Shown: in pieces, positions 27,469-36,111 of the stretch
Layout of the letters: each line of letters begins with the position of its first letter
Numbering within the stretch: the first letter of the stretch is position 1
NCBI GenBank assembly: GCA_965199975.1
Contig: OZ241340.1
Coordinates: forward strand, 2,914,001-2,978,000
Source of the DNA: JASLDZ01 sp965199975
Lineage (GTDB): Bacteria > Pseudomonadota > Alphaproteobacteria > Caulobacterales > Caulobacteraceae
Direction: 5' to 3'
Length of the DNA: 64,000 nucleotides
Translations under genes and position numbers: made by a program
Notes under the pieces: model-generated
Database searches by the model: none
What the model was told of the DNA's origin: nothing
The model's input: only the letters and a program-made list of their open reading frames with translations

Positions 27469-28272
27469 ATGACATGTCGCAAGCCCGCCGCCGCCGCAAC
27501 CGCGGCCCTGTTCGCCTCGGCGCTGGCCGCCGGCGTATTCGGCGTGGCCCCCCCGGCGCACGCGGGGCTGTTCGGCGCCAGGAAGCCGACGACCTCCGGG
27601 GCGAAGACGGCGGTGGCGGCGATACCCACGCTCGACCCCGCCCAGCGCGCAGCGGCCGACCGGCAGGAGCCGCTGGCGCGCGCCGCCTTCTGGGTCCGGG
27701 TGGTGGACGCCAATCCCGCCGACACCGACGCCGGCGTGCACCTGGCCGCGGCGCTGCGCACGCTGAACCGCTTCGACGAGGCGGCGGAGGCGGCCGACAA
27801 GGTGCTGGTGCTCAAGCCCGCCGACGAACCCGCCCTCCTGGAGGCCGCGCGCGCGCGCATCGGCGCCAAGCAGAGCTTCTACGCCATCAGCTTTCTGCAG
27901 CGCGCCCAGGCGGTCGCCCCTTCCGACTGGCGGCCCCTGTCGCTCCTGGGCGTGGCTTACGCCGAGACCAAGCAGCCGGCCGCGGCCCAGCAGGCGTGGA
28001 GCCAGGCGCTGGCGCTCTCGCCCGCCAATCCGGCGGTGCTCTCCAACATGGCCATGGCGCTCGCCGCCCACGGCCAGACCACCCAGGCCGAGGGCCTGTT
28101 GCGCCAGGCCGCCGCCTCCCCGCAGGCCGGCATCCAGGAGCGCCAGAACCTGGCGCTGGTGCTGGGGCTCGAGGGCAAGCTGGGCGAGGCCGAGGGCCTG
28201 ATCCGGCGCGACCTTCCGCCCGAGCTCGCCGACCGCAACCTCGCCTACCTGCAGGCGGCCAGCCGCCGCTGA
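27469..28272 (+). CDS. tadD: Tad pilus TPR protein TadD-like
   Basis: Tetratricopeptide protein of the Flp/Tad pilus locus. The 267-residue chain begins with a signal peptide (ATAALFASALAAGVFG, cleavage near AHAG), then TPR repeats: WVRVVDANPADTDAGVHLAAAL, RFDEAAEAADKVLVLKPADEP, WRPLSLLGVAYAETKQPAAAQQAWSQALALSP and SNMAMALAAHGQTTQAEGLL. TadD proteins are lipoproteins or secreted TPR pilotins for assembly of the secretin. No lipobox is seen here. It is on the plus strand and converges on tadC (13 bp between stops), so it is transcribed separately from the rest of the locus. Confidence 0.82.
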   Translation: MTCRKPAAAATAALFASALAAGVFGVAPPAHAGLFGARKPTTSGAKTAVAAIPTLDPAQRAAADRQEPLARAAFWVRVVDANPADTDAGVHLAAALRTLNRFDEAAEAADKVLVLKPADEPALLEAARARIGAKQSFYAISFLQRAQAVAPSDWRPLSLLGVAYAETKQPAAAQQAWSQALALSPANPAVLSNMAMALAAHGQTTQAEGLLRQAAASPQAGIQERQNLALVLGLEGKLGEAEGLIRRDLPPELADRNLAYLQAASRR

Positions 28273-28285
28273 CCTCGCCGCCGCC

Positions 28286-29287
28286 TCAGCGCGGCGCGGC
28301 CGCCGGCGTCTGCACCGGCGTCGGCTTCTTGCCCAGCGCGCGCGACAGGGCCGGCTGCAGGATCACGATGAACAGCACCGGCAGGAAGAACACGATCATC
28401 GGCACGGTGAGCTTGGCCGGCAGCTGCGCCGCCTTCTTCTCGGCGGCGGCCAGGCGCATCTCGCGATTCTCCTTGGCCATGACCCGCAGGGCCGAGCCCA
28501 GCGGCGTGCCGTAGCGTTCCGCCTGGATCATGGCGGTCACCACCGCCTTGACGCCCGGATGGTTGTTGCGTCGCGCCAGCCCCTCATAGGCCTGGCGGCG
28601 CTCGGGCAGGTAGGAGAGCTCGGCGGTGAGGAGCGACAGCTCCTCGGCCAGTTCGATCGAGGCCGTGCCGACCTCGCCGCCGACCTTCTGCAGCGCCGCC
28701 TCGACCGACATGCCGCTCTCCACGCAGATCAGCAGGAGATCGAGCGCGTCGGGAAAGGCGCGGTTCACCGATGCGGCGCGCTTGGCGATGCGGTTCTTGA
28801 GCACCAGCGTGGGCAGGTAGAAGCCGAGCCCGAAGGCCATGAAGGTGGCGCACAGCCGCGGCATCGGCGGCCAGTGCAGCGGATTGAGCACGTTGACGTA
28901 GACGCCGACGACGACGGCCAGGGCGAACGGCGTGACGAAGCGGAAGAAGTAGAACACCTGCAGCGGTTTGGGCCCGCGATACCCCGCCTGGGCCAGGTGA
29001 TCGACGAGCTTCGGATCCTCCAGGAGCTTGGAGAGCTGCAGCCGCTCGACCACGCGCTTGGTGACGTTGCCTTCGGCGTGGCGCAGCGCGCCCGCGTCGC
29101 GCGCAGCGAGCTGGGCCCGCGAGGCGCGGCGCAGCTCCTCGCGCCGGTTCGACACGAGCTTCAACCGCGCATCGAGCTTGTCGGTCTTGAACAGCGGTTG
29201 CGCCAAGGTCAGCACGGTGGCGAACGTCATCACCGCCACGCCGATGGCGATCATGTTGCCCGGATTGTCGAAGAATGCCTCGATCAT
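28286..29287 (-). CDS. tadC: Tad pilus inner-membrane platform protein TadC
   Basis: GspF-like integral membrane protein that with TadB forms the platform under the pilus. The 333-residue protein has an N-terminal helix (MIAIGVAVMTFATVLTLAQPLF), a cytoplasmic stretch, two helices (FFRFVTPFALAVVVGVYVNVL and CATFMAFGLGFYLPTLVL), the T2SSF domain with FPDALDLLLICVESGMSVEAALQKV and ERYGTPLGSALRVMAKE, and a final helix (LTVPMIVFFLPVLFIVILQPAL). The start sits 5 bp after the tadB stop. It is the last gene of the minus-strand operon. Confidence 0.93.
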   Translation of the reverse strand: MIEAFFDNPGNMIAIGVAVMTFATVLTLAQPLFKTDKLDARLKLVSNRREELRRASRAQLAARDAGALRHAEGNVTKRVVERLQLSKLLEDPKLVDHLAQAGYRGPKPLQVFYFFRFVTPFALAVVVGVYVNVLNPLHWPPMPRLCATFMAFGLGFYLPTLVLKNRIAKRAASVNRAFPDALDLLLICVESGMSVEAALQKVGGEVGTASIELAEELSLLTAELSYLPERRQAYEGLARRNNHPGVKAVVTAMIQAERYGTPLGSALRVMAKENREMRLAAAEKKAAQLPAKLTVPMIVFFLPVLFIVILQPALSRALGKKPTPVQTPAAAPR

Positions 29288-29292
29288 CGGCG

Positions 29293-30285
29293 TCAGGACT
29301 TGAAGTTGATCATGCGCTTCATGATGAAGGTGCCCATGCCCATCATCACGATGCCGATGCCGAGCGCCATGTGCCCGCCCGGCGTGAAGAACAGGGGCGT
29401 CATGTATCCAGGCGAGACCACGGACACGAGCCCCATGACCCCCGGCGGCAGGCAGCCGATGATGCTGGCGGACGCCACCGCCTCGCCCGACAGCGCCTTG
29501 ACCTTCTCGATCATCAGCTTGCGCGAGCGCAGCACCGTCGAGAGATTGCCCAGCGCCTCGGCGAGATTTCCCCCGGTCTTCTGCTGGATGGCGAGGACGA
29601 TGGAGAAGAAACGCACTTCCGAGAGCGGCATGCGCGCGTACATCTTCTCCATGCACTGATCCATCGTCAGCCCGCCCGAGAGGTTTTCGACCAGGCGGCG
29701 AAATTCGCTGCTGACAGGTTCAGGGCTTTCCGTCGCGATCACCCGCAGGCAATCGTTGACCGGAAGGCCGGACTTGATGCCGCGCACGATCACGTCGATG
29801 GCGTTGGGAAATTCGCTGAGGAACTTGTTGCTGCGCTTCTTGGCCAGCATCGACAGCCACCAGCGGGGCAGGCCGAAGCCGGCCACGAAGCCGGCCCCCA
29901 AGGCGGCCAGCGGCATATGCGATGCGACCTGCCCCCCGACCATGCCCACCACCGCCAGGATGGCCGAGATGATCCAGAAGGTCTTCACCTGGATCTTCAG
30001 CCCCGCCTGCAGGATGCGCGACTGGAGCGTCATCTTGACCTTGCGGCCCTGCGCCTCGCTGGTCTTGAGGCCGAGGAGGATCTGCTTGCGCCGCGCGCCG
30101 GCCGCATCCTGGGCCGTGGCCTTGGCGGTCCCGCGGCCGCCGACGGCGCGCCCCGCGACCGCCTGCACGCGCTTGCTGGCGCGCGCGCCGCTCGAACCGG
30201 CGCCCGCGGTGGCCGCAAGGCCCACGCCGACGACGGCGACGAACCCGAACACCGCGACGAAGACGAAGAGGAGGTTGGCGTCCAC
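29293..30285 (-). CDS. tadB: Tad pilus inner-membrane platform protein TadB
   Basis: Partner of TadC. The 330-residue protein begins with a membrane helix (LLFVFVAVFGFVAVVGVGLA), then two central helices, and the T2SSF domain FPNAIDVIVRGIKSGLPVNDCLRVIA with IQQKTGGNLAEALGNLSTVLRSRK, typical of TadB. Further helices follow near GHMALGIGIVMMGMGTFIM. Gene spacing is 6 bp to cpaF upstream and 5 bp to tadC downstream. Confidence 0.93.
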   Translation of the reverse strand: MDANLLFVFVAVFGFVAVVGVGLAATAGAGSSGARASKRVQAVAGRAVGGRGTAKATAQDAAGARRKQILLGLKTSEAQGRKVKMTLQSRILQAGLKIQVKTFWIISAILAVVGMVGGQVASHMPLAALGAGFVAGFGLPRWWLSMLAKKRSNKFLSEFPNAIDVIVRGIKSGLPVNDCLRVIATESPEPVSSEFRRLVENLSGGLTMDQCMEKMYARMPLSEVRFFSIVLAIQQKTGGNLAEALGNLSTVLRSRKLMIEKVKALSGEAVASASIIGCLPPGVMGLVSVVSPGYMTPLFFTPGGHMALGIGIVMMGMGTFIMKRMINFKS

Positions 30286-30291
30286 GCAGCG

Positions 30292-31830
30292 CTACTCCGC
30301 CGCGTCCAGCGCTTCGGCCAACTCGCGCTCGAGGCCGTAATAGCGGGCGCGGTCCCAGAAGCGAGGGCGCGCGATGCCGGTGGAGCGGTGGCGCCCGGCC
30401 ACCTTGCCGTCGGCGTCCTCGCCCTGGATCTCGTAGAGGAAGAGGTCCTGGGTGATGACCACGTCGCCTTCCAGGCCCAGCACCTCGGTCACGTGAGTGA
30501 TGCGCCGCGTGCCGTCGCGCAGGCGCGCGGCCTGGATGATCACGTCGATGGAGCCCACGATCATCTCGCGGATGGTCTTCGAGGGCAGGCCGTAGCCGCC
30601 CATGGTGATCATCGATTCCAGGCGGCTGATCGCCTCGCGCGGCGAGTTGGAGTGCAGCGTGCCCATTGAGCCGTCGTGGCCGGTGTTCATCGCCTGCAGG
30701 AGGTCGAAGGCCTCGGGCCCACGCACCTCGCCCACGATGATCCGCTCGGGCCGCATGCGCAGGCAGTTCTTCACCAGGTCGCGCATGGTGATGGTGCCCT
30801 GGCCCTCGAGGTTGGGCGGGCGCGTCTCAAGCCGCACCACGTGGGGCTGCTGCAGCTGCAGTTCGGCCGCGTCCTCGCAGGTCACCACCCGCTCGGTCGG
30901 GTCGATGAAGGCGGTCATGCAGTTGAGGAGCGTGGTCTTGCCCGAGCCCGTGCCGCCCGAGATCAGCACGTTGCAGCGCGAGGCGCCGATCACGCCCAGC
31001 ACCCGCGCGCCCTCCGGCGAGATCGACGCCCATTCCACGAGGTTCCTCATGGTGAGCTTGTCTTTCTTGAACTTCCGGATCGTCAGCGTCGGCCCGTCGA
31101 TGGCCAGCGGCGGGGCGATGACGTTGACGCGCGAGCCGTCGGGCAGGCGGGCGTCGCAGATGGGCGAGGCTTCATCGACGCGGCGGCCGACCTGGCTGAC
31201 GATCCGCTGGCAGATGTTCATCAGCTGCTGGTTGTCGCGGAAGCGCACGTTGGTCAGCTGCACCTTACCGTTGACCTCGATGAACACGCGGCCGGCGCCG
31301 TTGACCATGATGTCGGCGATGTCGTCACGCGCCAGCAACGGCTCCAGCGGGCCGTAGCCCAGCACGTCGTGGATGATGTCCTGGACGAGGTGGTCCTGCT
31401 CGGACGACGACATAGACACGTTCTTGATCGCCACCAGCTCGGCGACGATGTCGCGGATCTCAACAGCGGCGACCTTGTGATCCAGCTGGGCGAGCTGGCC
31501 CAGATCGATCGTGTTCAGCAGCGCGGTGTAGATGGTCGTCTTGGTGGCGTGATAATAGTCGCTCTGCTCTCGAACGATCTGCGTGACCACACCGCTGCCG
31601 ACGGACGCTCGCGCCGGCTCCTGCGCGGGAAGCGGCTTCGGGGGCGATGCGGGGGCGGTCTCCGTCTCCTGCGCGGAGGGCTCGGCGGCGCGCGCGGCGT
31701 GCTTGGGCTGAATGTCGAGCCGCTGCGGCCGGGTGGCGATCTCCATGGCGCCCGCCGCCGGCGGGGGCGCTTCGGCGAGCGGGGCGGCCGGCGCGACGGC
31801 CGCGGCGCCGACAGGGCGTTTTCCAAACAC
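30292..31830 (-). CDS. cpaF: Tad/Flp pilus motor ATPase CpaF (TadA)
   Basis: Hexameric GspE-family ATPase driving extension and retraction of Tad pili. The 512-residue protein has a low-complexity N-terminus (to about 75), an N-terminal domain with YGPLEPLLARDDIADIMVNG, and the ATPase core: Walker A GGTGSGKTT (292-300), ASP box VVTCEDAAELQL, and Walker B RPERIIVGEVRGPEAFDLLQAMNTGHDGSMGTLHSN with its His box. All catalytic motifs are intact. The start lies 3 bp from the cpaE stop. Confidence 0.96.
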   Translation of the reverse strand: MFGKRPVGAAAVAPAAPLAEAPPPAAGAMEIATRPQRLDIQPKHAARAAEPSAQETETAPASPPKPLPAQEPARASVGSGVVTQIVREQSDYYHATKTTIYTALLNTIDLGQLAQLDHKVAAVEIRDIVAELVAIKNVSMSSSEQDHLVQDIIHDVLGYGPLEPLLARDDIADIMVNGAGRVFIEVNGKVQLTNVRFRDNQQLMNICQRIVSQVGRRVDEASPICDARLPDGSRVNVIAPPLAIDGPTLTIRKFKKDKLTMRNLVEWASISPEGARVLGVIGASRCNVLISGGTGSGKTTLLNCMTAFIDPTERVVTCEDAAELQLQQPHVVRLETRPPNLEGQGTITMRDLVKNCLRMRPERIIVGEVRGPEAFDLLQAMNTGHDGSMGTLHSNSPREAISRLESMITMGGYGLPSKTIREMIVGSIDVIIQAARLRDGTRRITHVTEVLGLEGDVVITQDLFLYEIQGEDADGKVAGRHRSTGIARPRFWDRARYYGLERELAEALDAAE

Positions 31831-31833
31831 CGA

Positions 31834-33720
31834 TCAGCCGCCCTTCAGCAGGCGCTCGACCAGCGACTTGGGCTTGGCCGCGGCCGCCTCGCGTCGGGTG
31901 ATCGCCTGGGCGAACTGCAGCAGCGCGTCGGACGCCTTGGCCTTTGGGTTCACCTCACCGATCATCTGCCCGTTGTTGGCCGCCTGGCCGAACAGCTTGG
32001 CGTCGAACGGCACGATCATCGAGGGCTCGATCCCCAGCGCCTTGCCGAACTCCTTGAGCGGGATTTCGGGGCGGCCGGGCAGGCCCACCTGGTTGAGCAC
32101 GAGGCGCGGCGGGGCGTCGTTGGGGCGCGCCTTGGTGATCACCTCGATCATGTTCTTGGCGTTGCGCAGCGAGGCGAGGTCGGGCTGCGCCACGAGCACC
32201 ACATCGTCGGCGGCGAGCAGCGTCCTGCGCATCCAGCCCGACCACACGTGCGGGAGGTCGAGCACCATGAAGGGCGCGGTCGAGCGGATCTTGCCGCTCA
32301 CCTCCTCGTAGGCTTCGGCCGAGATGTCGTAGTCGTCGTCCAGCGTGGCCGGGGCGGCGAAGAGCGAGAGGCGATCGGTGCAGCGCGCCAGCATGCGCTC
32401 GATCAGGGTGGCGTCGAGGCGATCCGGCTTTGCGAGGGCGTCGTACAGGCCTTGTACGGGGTCCTGGTTGAAGTCGAGGCCGGCCGTTCCGAAGGCGAGG
32501 TCGTAGTCGACCACGCAGGCCTGCGCCTCGATTCGCTCGGCCAGGCACCAGGCGAAGTTGTGCGCCAGGGTGGAGGAGCCCACGCCGCCCTTGGCGCCCA
32601 CGAAGGCGATGGTGCGGCCCACGAAGGGCGTATCCGGGTCTGTGTAGAGGCTGCTGATGGTGCGGATCAGCTGCAGCGCGTTGAGCGGCGGAACGAGATA
32701 TTCGCTCACACCACGGCGGATCAGCTCGCGATAGAGGCCGATGTCGTTGGCCTCCCCGATCACTACGACCTTGGTGCCCGGGTCGCAGACCTCGGCCAGC
32801 CGGTCGAGATCGCCCAGGAGCTGCGCGGCCGGCGCGGTGTTCTCGACGATGACAAGCGCCGGGGTCGGCGACGAGCCGTAAAGCGCCAGCGCCTCTGGCA
32901 GTCCGCCGGGCCGAACCGCGGTCGATGCGCGCTGCAGGCGCCGGTCGGCCGCGGCGGTCTGCGCCATCGCGGCGGTCTCGGCGCGCTGGGCGAAGACGTG
33001 GATGGCGATGCGCGGAACCATCGCCTCGCCCAGCGCCGCATCGGCCGAGGCGATCATCTCGGCGACGGGGCGCGGCGCGGGTGCAGGCTCGGGGTCGTCG
33101 AAGGCGAAGTCGGCGAAGCTCTCTTCGGTGATAGGCGCGGCGAGTAAGTCGAAGGGTTGCGGCTCGGTCAGCGCATCGTCGAAGGCCGAGGGCACGCTCG
33201 GCGCGTCCGCAAGCGCCTCGGGCTCCTGGGCGACGTCGAACGCCTCGGCGTCGGGCTCCGGCGCGAAGACCGAATCGGCCTCCAGCCCGGCCTCATGCGA
33301 GACCATGGGCGCGTTCGGGGCCGGCATCGGCTCGGCCGCGAGCGCGGCGCGGTCGGCGTCCGAGATCCAGACGGTGGGGGCCGCGTGGACGTCCCCGTCA
33401 TCGGCCGCGTCATCAGCCTCGGGCGCGTCCGGTTCCGGCGCCTCCAAACCAGCTGGCGCGGGCCCGATCGCGACGTCGGCGCGCGGTTCGGGCGCTGCGA
33501 AGTCCGCCTTCGGGAACTCCGCGAACCAGTCGAACGGCGCCTCTTCGGCCGCCTCGGCAGGCGCGGGCGCCTCCAGGGCGGCGGGGGCGAGGTCCGCCGG
33601 CGCTTCGGAAGCTGAGACTGTCGCCGCGTCGTCCGCCACGGCCTCGGCTTCGTCGAAGCTGTCGAAGCTGTCGGCGAAGGGATCTTCGTCGTCGAGCGGG
33701 GCGGGATCGTGTTTGGTCAT
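31834..33720 (-). CDS. cpaE: Tad pilus localisation ATPase CpaE (TadZ)
   Basis: ParA/MinD-superfamily protein that places the pilus machine at the pole. The 628-residue chain has an unusually long acidic N-terminus (about 300 residues rich in Ala, Asp, Glu, Pro and Ser), a receiver-like domain (ALVIVENTAPAAQLLGDLDRLAEVCDPGTKVVVIGEAN), then the ATPase domain. The P-loop is the deviant GAKGGVGSSTLAHN, where Ser replaces the catalytic Lys, as is typical for CpaE. CVVDYDLAFG and FMVLDLPHVWSGWMRR follow. Caulobacter CpaE is about 517 residues, so the extra acidic N-terminus stands out. Confidence 0.93.
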   Translation of the reverse strand: MTKHDPAPLDDEDPFADSFDSFDEAEAVADDAATVSASEAPADLAPAALEAPAPAEAAEEAPFDWFAEFPKADFAAPEPRADVAIGPAPAGLEAPEPDAPEADDAADDGDVHAAPTVWISDADRAALAAEPMPAPNAPMVSHEAGLEADSVFAPEPDAEAFDVAQEPEALADAPSVPSAFDDALTEPQPFDLLAAPITEESFADFAFDDPEPAPAPRPVAEMIASADAALGEAMVPRIAIHVFAQRAETAAMAQTAAADRRLQRASTAVRPGGLPEALALYGSSPTPALVIVENTAPAAQLLGDLDRLAEVCDPGTKVVVIGEANDIGLYRELIRRGVSEYLVPPLNALQLIRTISSLYTDPDTPFVGRTIAFVGAKGGVGSSTLAHNFAWCLAERIEAQACVVDYDLAFGTAGLDFNQDPVQGLYDALAKPDRLDATLIERMLARCTDRLSLFAAPATLDDDYDISAEAYEEVSGKIRSTAPFMVLDLPHVWSGWMRRTLLAADDVVLVAQPDLASLRNAKNMIEVITKARPNDAPPRLVLNQVGLPGRPEIPLKEFGKALGIEPSMIVPFDAKLFGQAANNGQMIGEVNPKAKASDALLQFAQAITRREAAAAKPKSLVERLLKGG

Positions 33721-33722
33721 CG

Positions 33723-34457
33723 TCAACGCCCGGCCTCCGAGGCGAGGCCCTGGGCCTGGTCGTCCTTGGCCGAGGAGGTGATCTCCCCGCGCCGATACTT
33801 GTCCAGCACCGTCGAGCGTCGCACGCTGTCGGCCGGGGCGATGGCGGCCGGCCGTTCCAGGTCGTGCGGGTCGGCGATCATGGCGGCGAGGTTGGCCGCG
33901 CCGGCGCAGCCGAAGTGCGGCGAGGTCTTGTTGCTCTTGGTGGCCACCAGGTTGCTCCAGCCCTGGGCGCAATCGGGGCCTTTCGCCTCGTAGCGCTCGT
34001 AGCGCGCGTAGACGGGCGCGCCGGGGGCGCCGGCGGCGTCGTAGTCGGCGATGCGCAGGCGCGAAGGCGGCACGCCGAGCGCGTTCAGAACGGCGGCCAC
34101 GCCGCGGGCGGCGACATGCGCGTCGGCCGGCTCGGCGCTGTTCACCGGCGCCTGCACGACGATCACCTCGGTACCGCCGGTGTCGCGCCAGCGCTCGGCG
34201 AAGTGCTGCAGCGCGGCGTGCTGGGCGGCCGACACGCCGGTGGCGTGCACCGACAGCGCCACGGTCTCCGGGCTGCGGTCGATGAGGACGGCGTACTGGT
34301 CGAGCGGGGTCTTGGCGTCCTTCACGAAGCCGGGCGGCGTCGGCGCGGCCTTGGCGGCGGGGCGCGGCGTCGTGGCGCAGCCGGCGAGGGCCACGCCGAG
34401 CGACAGGCCGCAGACGAGGAGCCGCGCGGGCGCGCGGGCGGGGTCAGTCCACCACAT
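33723..34457 (-). CDS. cpaD: Tad pilus lipoprotein CpaD
   Basis: Outer-membrane-associated lipoprotein helping assembly of the CpaC secretin. The 244-residue chain from ATG 34457 has a lipoprotein signal (LLVCGLSLGVALAGC, lipid Cys at about 27). The CpaD domain includes LHATGVS-like SVHATGVSAAQHAALQHFAERW, PVNSAEPADAHVAARGVAAVLNALGV, and the conserved end GPDCAQGWSNLVATKSNKTSPHFGCAGAANLAAMIADPHDL. The start overlaps the 3' end of cpaC by 14 bp. Confidence 0.92.
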   Translation of the reverse strand: MWWTDPARAPARLLVCGLSLGVALAGCATTPRPAAKAAPTPPGFVKDAKTPLDQYAVLIDRSPETVALSVHATGVSAAQHAALQHFAERWRDTGGTEVIVVQAPVNSAEPADAHVAARGVAAVLNALGVPPSRLRIADYDAAGAPGAPVYARYERYEAKGPDCAQGWSNLVATKSNKTSPHFGCAGAANLAAMIADPHDLERPAAIAPADSVRRSTVLDKYRRGEITSSAKDDQAQGLASEAGR

Positions 34458-36111
34458 AGCCGAAGGGCCCCTGGTAGGTCTGGCCGGCGGTCTTGGCCGG
34501 GGGTTTGTTGAAGCCGGAGTTGATGCGGCCGAGCAGGTTGGTCTGCAGGTCGTCGGCGATCTGCAGACCATCGGCCGGCGTCGACAACTGGTCGGGCCGC
34601 ACCGGCTTGACGAGGTAGGGGGTGACGATCACCACCAGCTCGCTCTCGTTCTGCTGGAAGTCGCGCGAGCGCAGCAGCGCGCCCAGCACCGGCAGCGAGG
34701 ACAGCCCGGGAAAGCTGTCGAGGTTTTGCTTGGTCTGCGACTGCATCAATCCCGCGATGGCCATGGCCCCGCCTGACGGCAACTCCACCACAGTGTTCGC
34801 CCGGCGAACCGTCAGGCCGGGGATGGATAGTGAAGGCGCGGAACTTGTGGCGCCTCCTGCCGAAGACGAGTTGCTGAGGGTAAAGCCCCCTGCATTCGTG
34901 AGCTCTGAAACTTCTGTAGAAATCTTCAGGGATATACGGCCAGAGCTTAAAACTACTGGCGTAAAGCCAAGTCCGACCCCATACTTCTTAAATTCGACAG
35001 TAATGCGGCCGGTGCTATCCTCACCCACCGGCACCGGAAACTCGCCACCTGCCAAGAAGTTCGCGCTTTCCCCAGAAATCGCGGTGAGATTCGGTTCAGC
35101 GAGTGTGCGGACGAGCCCGACGCGCTCAAAGGCTTGTATCATCGCCGTAGCGCTATTCAGGCCCCGACTTCCTGCACTCGTTAGGTACGAAAACAGTTTG
35201 CCGTTGCGGGCAAGCTCAGGAACGGTTGAAACGTTTGGAAGTCCCGTGACGGGATCAACCGAAGTGATCGGATACCCGACAGCGTTTTGCGTGGTGTTGT
35301 AGCTGTATCCTGCCGAGCCCGTTCCGAGATAGGATCCATTAATCCCGTAAGTCGGACTGTTCATGAAGGAATATTGAGGCAGTCCCACTTGTCCGAGTAT
35401 GGCATTTAGGTTGAACCCTAATTGCTTTAAGACCGTGCGGTTCACCTCCACGATCCTGACCTTCAGCATCACCTGCTCACCGCCGGCGACCGCGATCATG
35501 TTCACGACCTGCTTGGGGTCGCTGACGAAGGCGGCGGCCAGGCGGGCGGCCTTGTCGGCCTCTGCGGCGCTGGCGGCCTCGCCCGAAAGGATCACGCTGT
35601 CGTTGGCCGACTCGACGTGGATCGAAGCGCCAGGCAACACCCGCGCCAGGGTCTGCTGCAGGGCGGAGGTGTCCTGGTCGACGCGGATGTCGAGGCGCAG
35701 GATTTGACGGCCCATGCCGTCCACGAAGGTGGCGTCGGTCTGGCCCGAACTCGCGCCCATGACGTAGATGCGCCGCGGGGTGGAGAGCGCCACGTCGGCC
35801 ACGCGGGGGTTGGCCACCATCACGTCGCGCGCGTCGACCGGCAACTCGACGATGGCCGACTTGCCGCGCGGCAGCGACAGCGTGCGCACCGCCGAGGCGC
35901 CCACGCCCACCCGGACGATCTCGGCCGAAGGCGGGGCGCGCATGGGCATGGCCACCGGGGGCCCCGCATCCGTGGAGGGTGCGAAGCGCGCGCCGGCCGG
36001 CTGGAAGCTCCCGCGCGTGGGCGCGCCCGCCAGCACCGGCTGGGAAGAGGCGAGGCCCGGCGCCGTCGCTATGGCCGCGCACAGGGCGAGGCGGAGGGGC
36101 AGGCGGCTCAT
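34444..36111 (-). CDS. cpaC: Tad pilus secretin CpaC (RcpA)
   Basis: Outer-membrane secretin channel for the Flp pilus. The 555-residue protein has a signal peptide (LRLALCAAIATAPGLASS), a pilus-formation N domain (LPRGKSAIVELPVDARDVMVANPRVADVAL), a BON-like segment (QTLARVLPGASIHVESANDSVILSGE), and the secretin domain ending VVIVTPYLVKPVRPDQLSTPADG. Codons for about residues 218-424 (roughly 34,840-35,460) come from strikingly less GC-rich DNA: three 60-base lines counted there give 47-53% GC. Its start overlaps the cpaB stop (ATGA). The function is not impaired by any visible defect. Confidence 0.94.
   Translation of the reverse strand: MSRLPLRLALCAAIATAPGLASSQPVLAGAPTRGSFQPAGARFAPSTDAGPPVAMPMRAPPSAEIVRVGVGASAVRTLSLPRGKSAIVELPVDARDVMVANPRVADVALSTPRRIYVMGASSGQTDATFVDGMGRQILRLDIRVDQDTSALQQTLARVLPGASIHVESANDSVILSGEAASAAEADKAARLAAAFVSDPKQVVNMIAVAGGEQVMLKVRIVEVNRTVLKQLGFNLNAILGQVGLPQYSFMNSPTYGINGSYLGTGSAGYSYNTTQNAVGYPITSVDPVTGLPNVSTVPELARNGKLFSYLTSAGSRGLNSATAMIQAFERVGLVRTLAEPNLTAISGESANFLAGGEFPVPVGEDSTGRITVEFKKYGVGLGFTPVVLSSGRISLKISTEVSELTNAGGFTLSNSSSAGGATSSAPSLSIPGLTVRRANTVVELPSGGAMAIAGLMQSQTKQNLDSFPGLSSLPVLGALLRSRDFQQNESELVVIVTPYLVKPVRPDQLSTPADGLQIADDLQTNLLGRINSGFNKPPAKTAGQTYQGPFGYVVD

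Noticed and set aside
30676..33147. Plus-strand 823-codon frame across cpaF/cpaE
   Set aside because: Shadow of the two ATPase genes; product is Arg/Val/Gly-rich with no recognisable domain.
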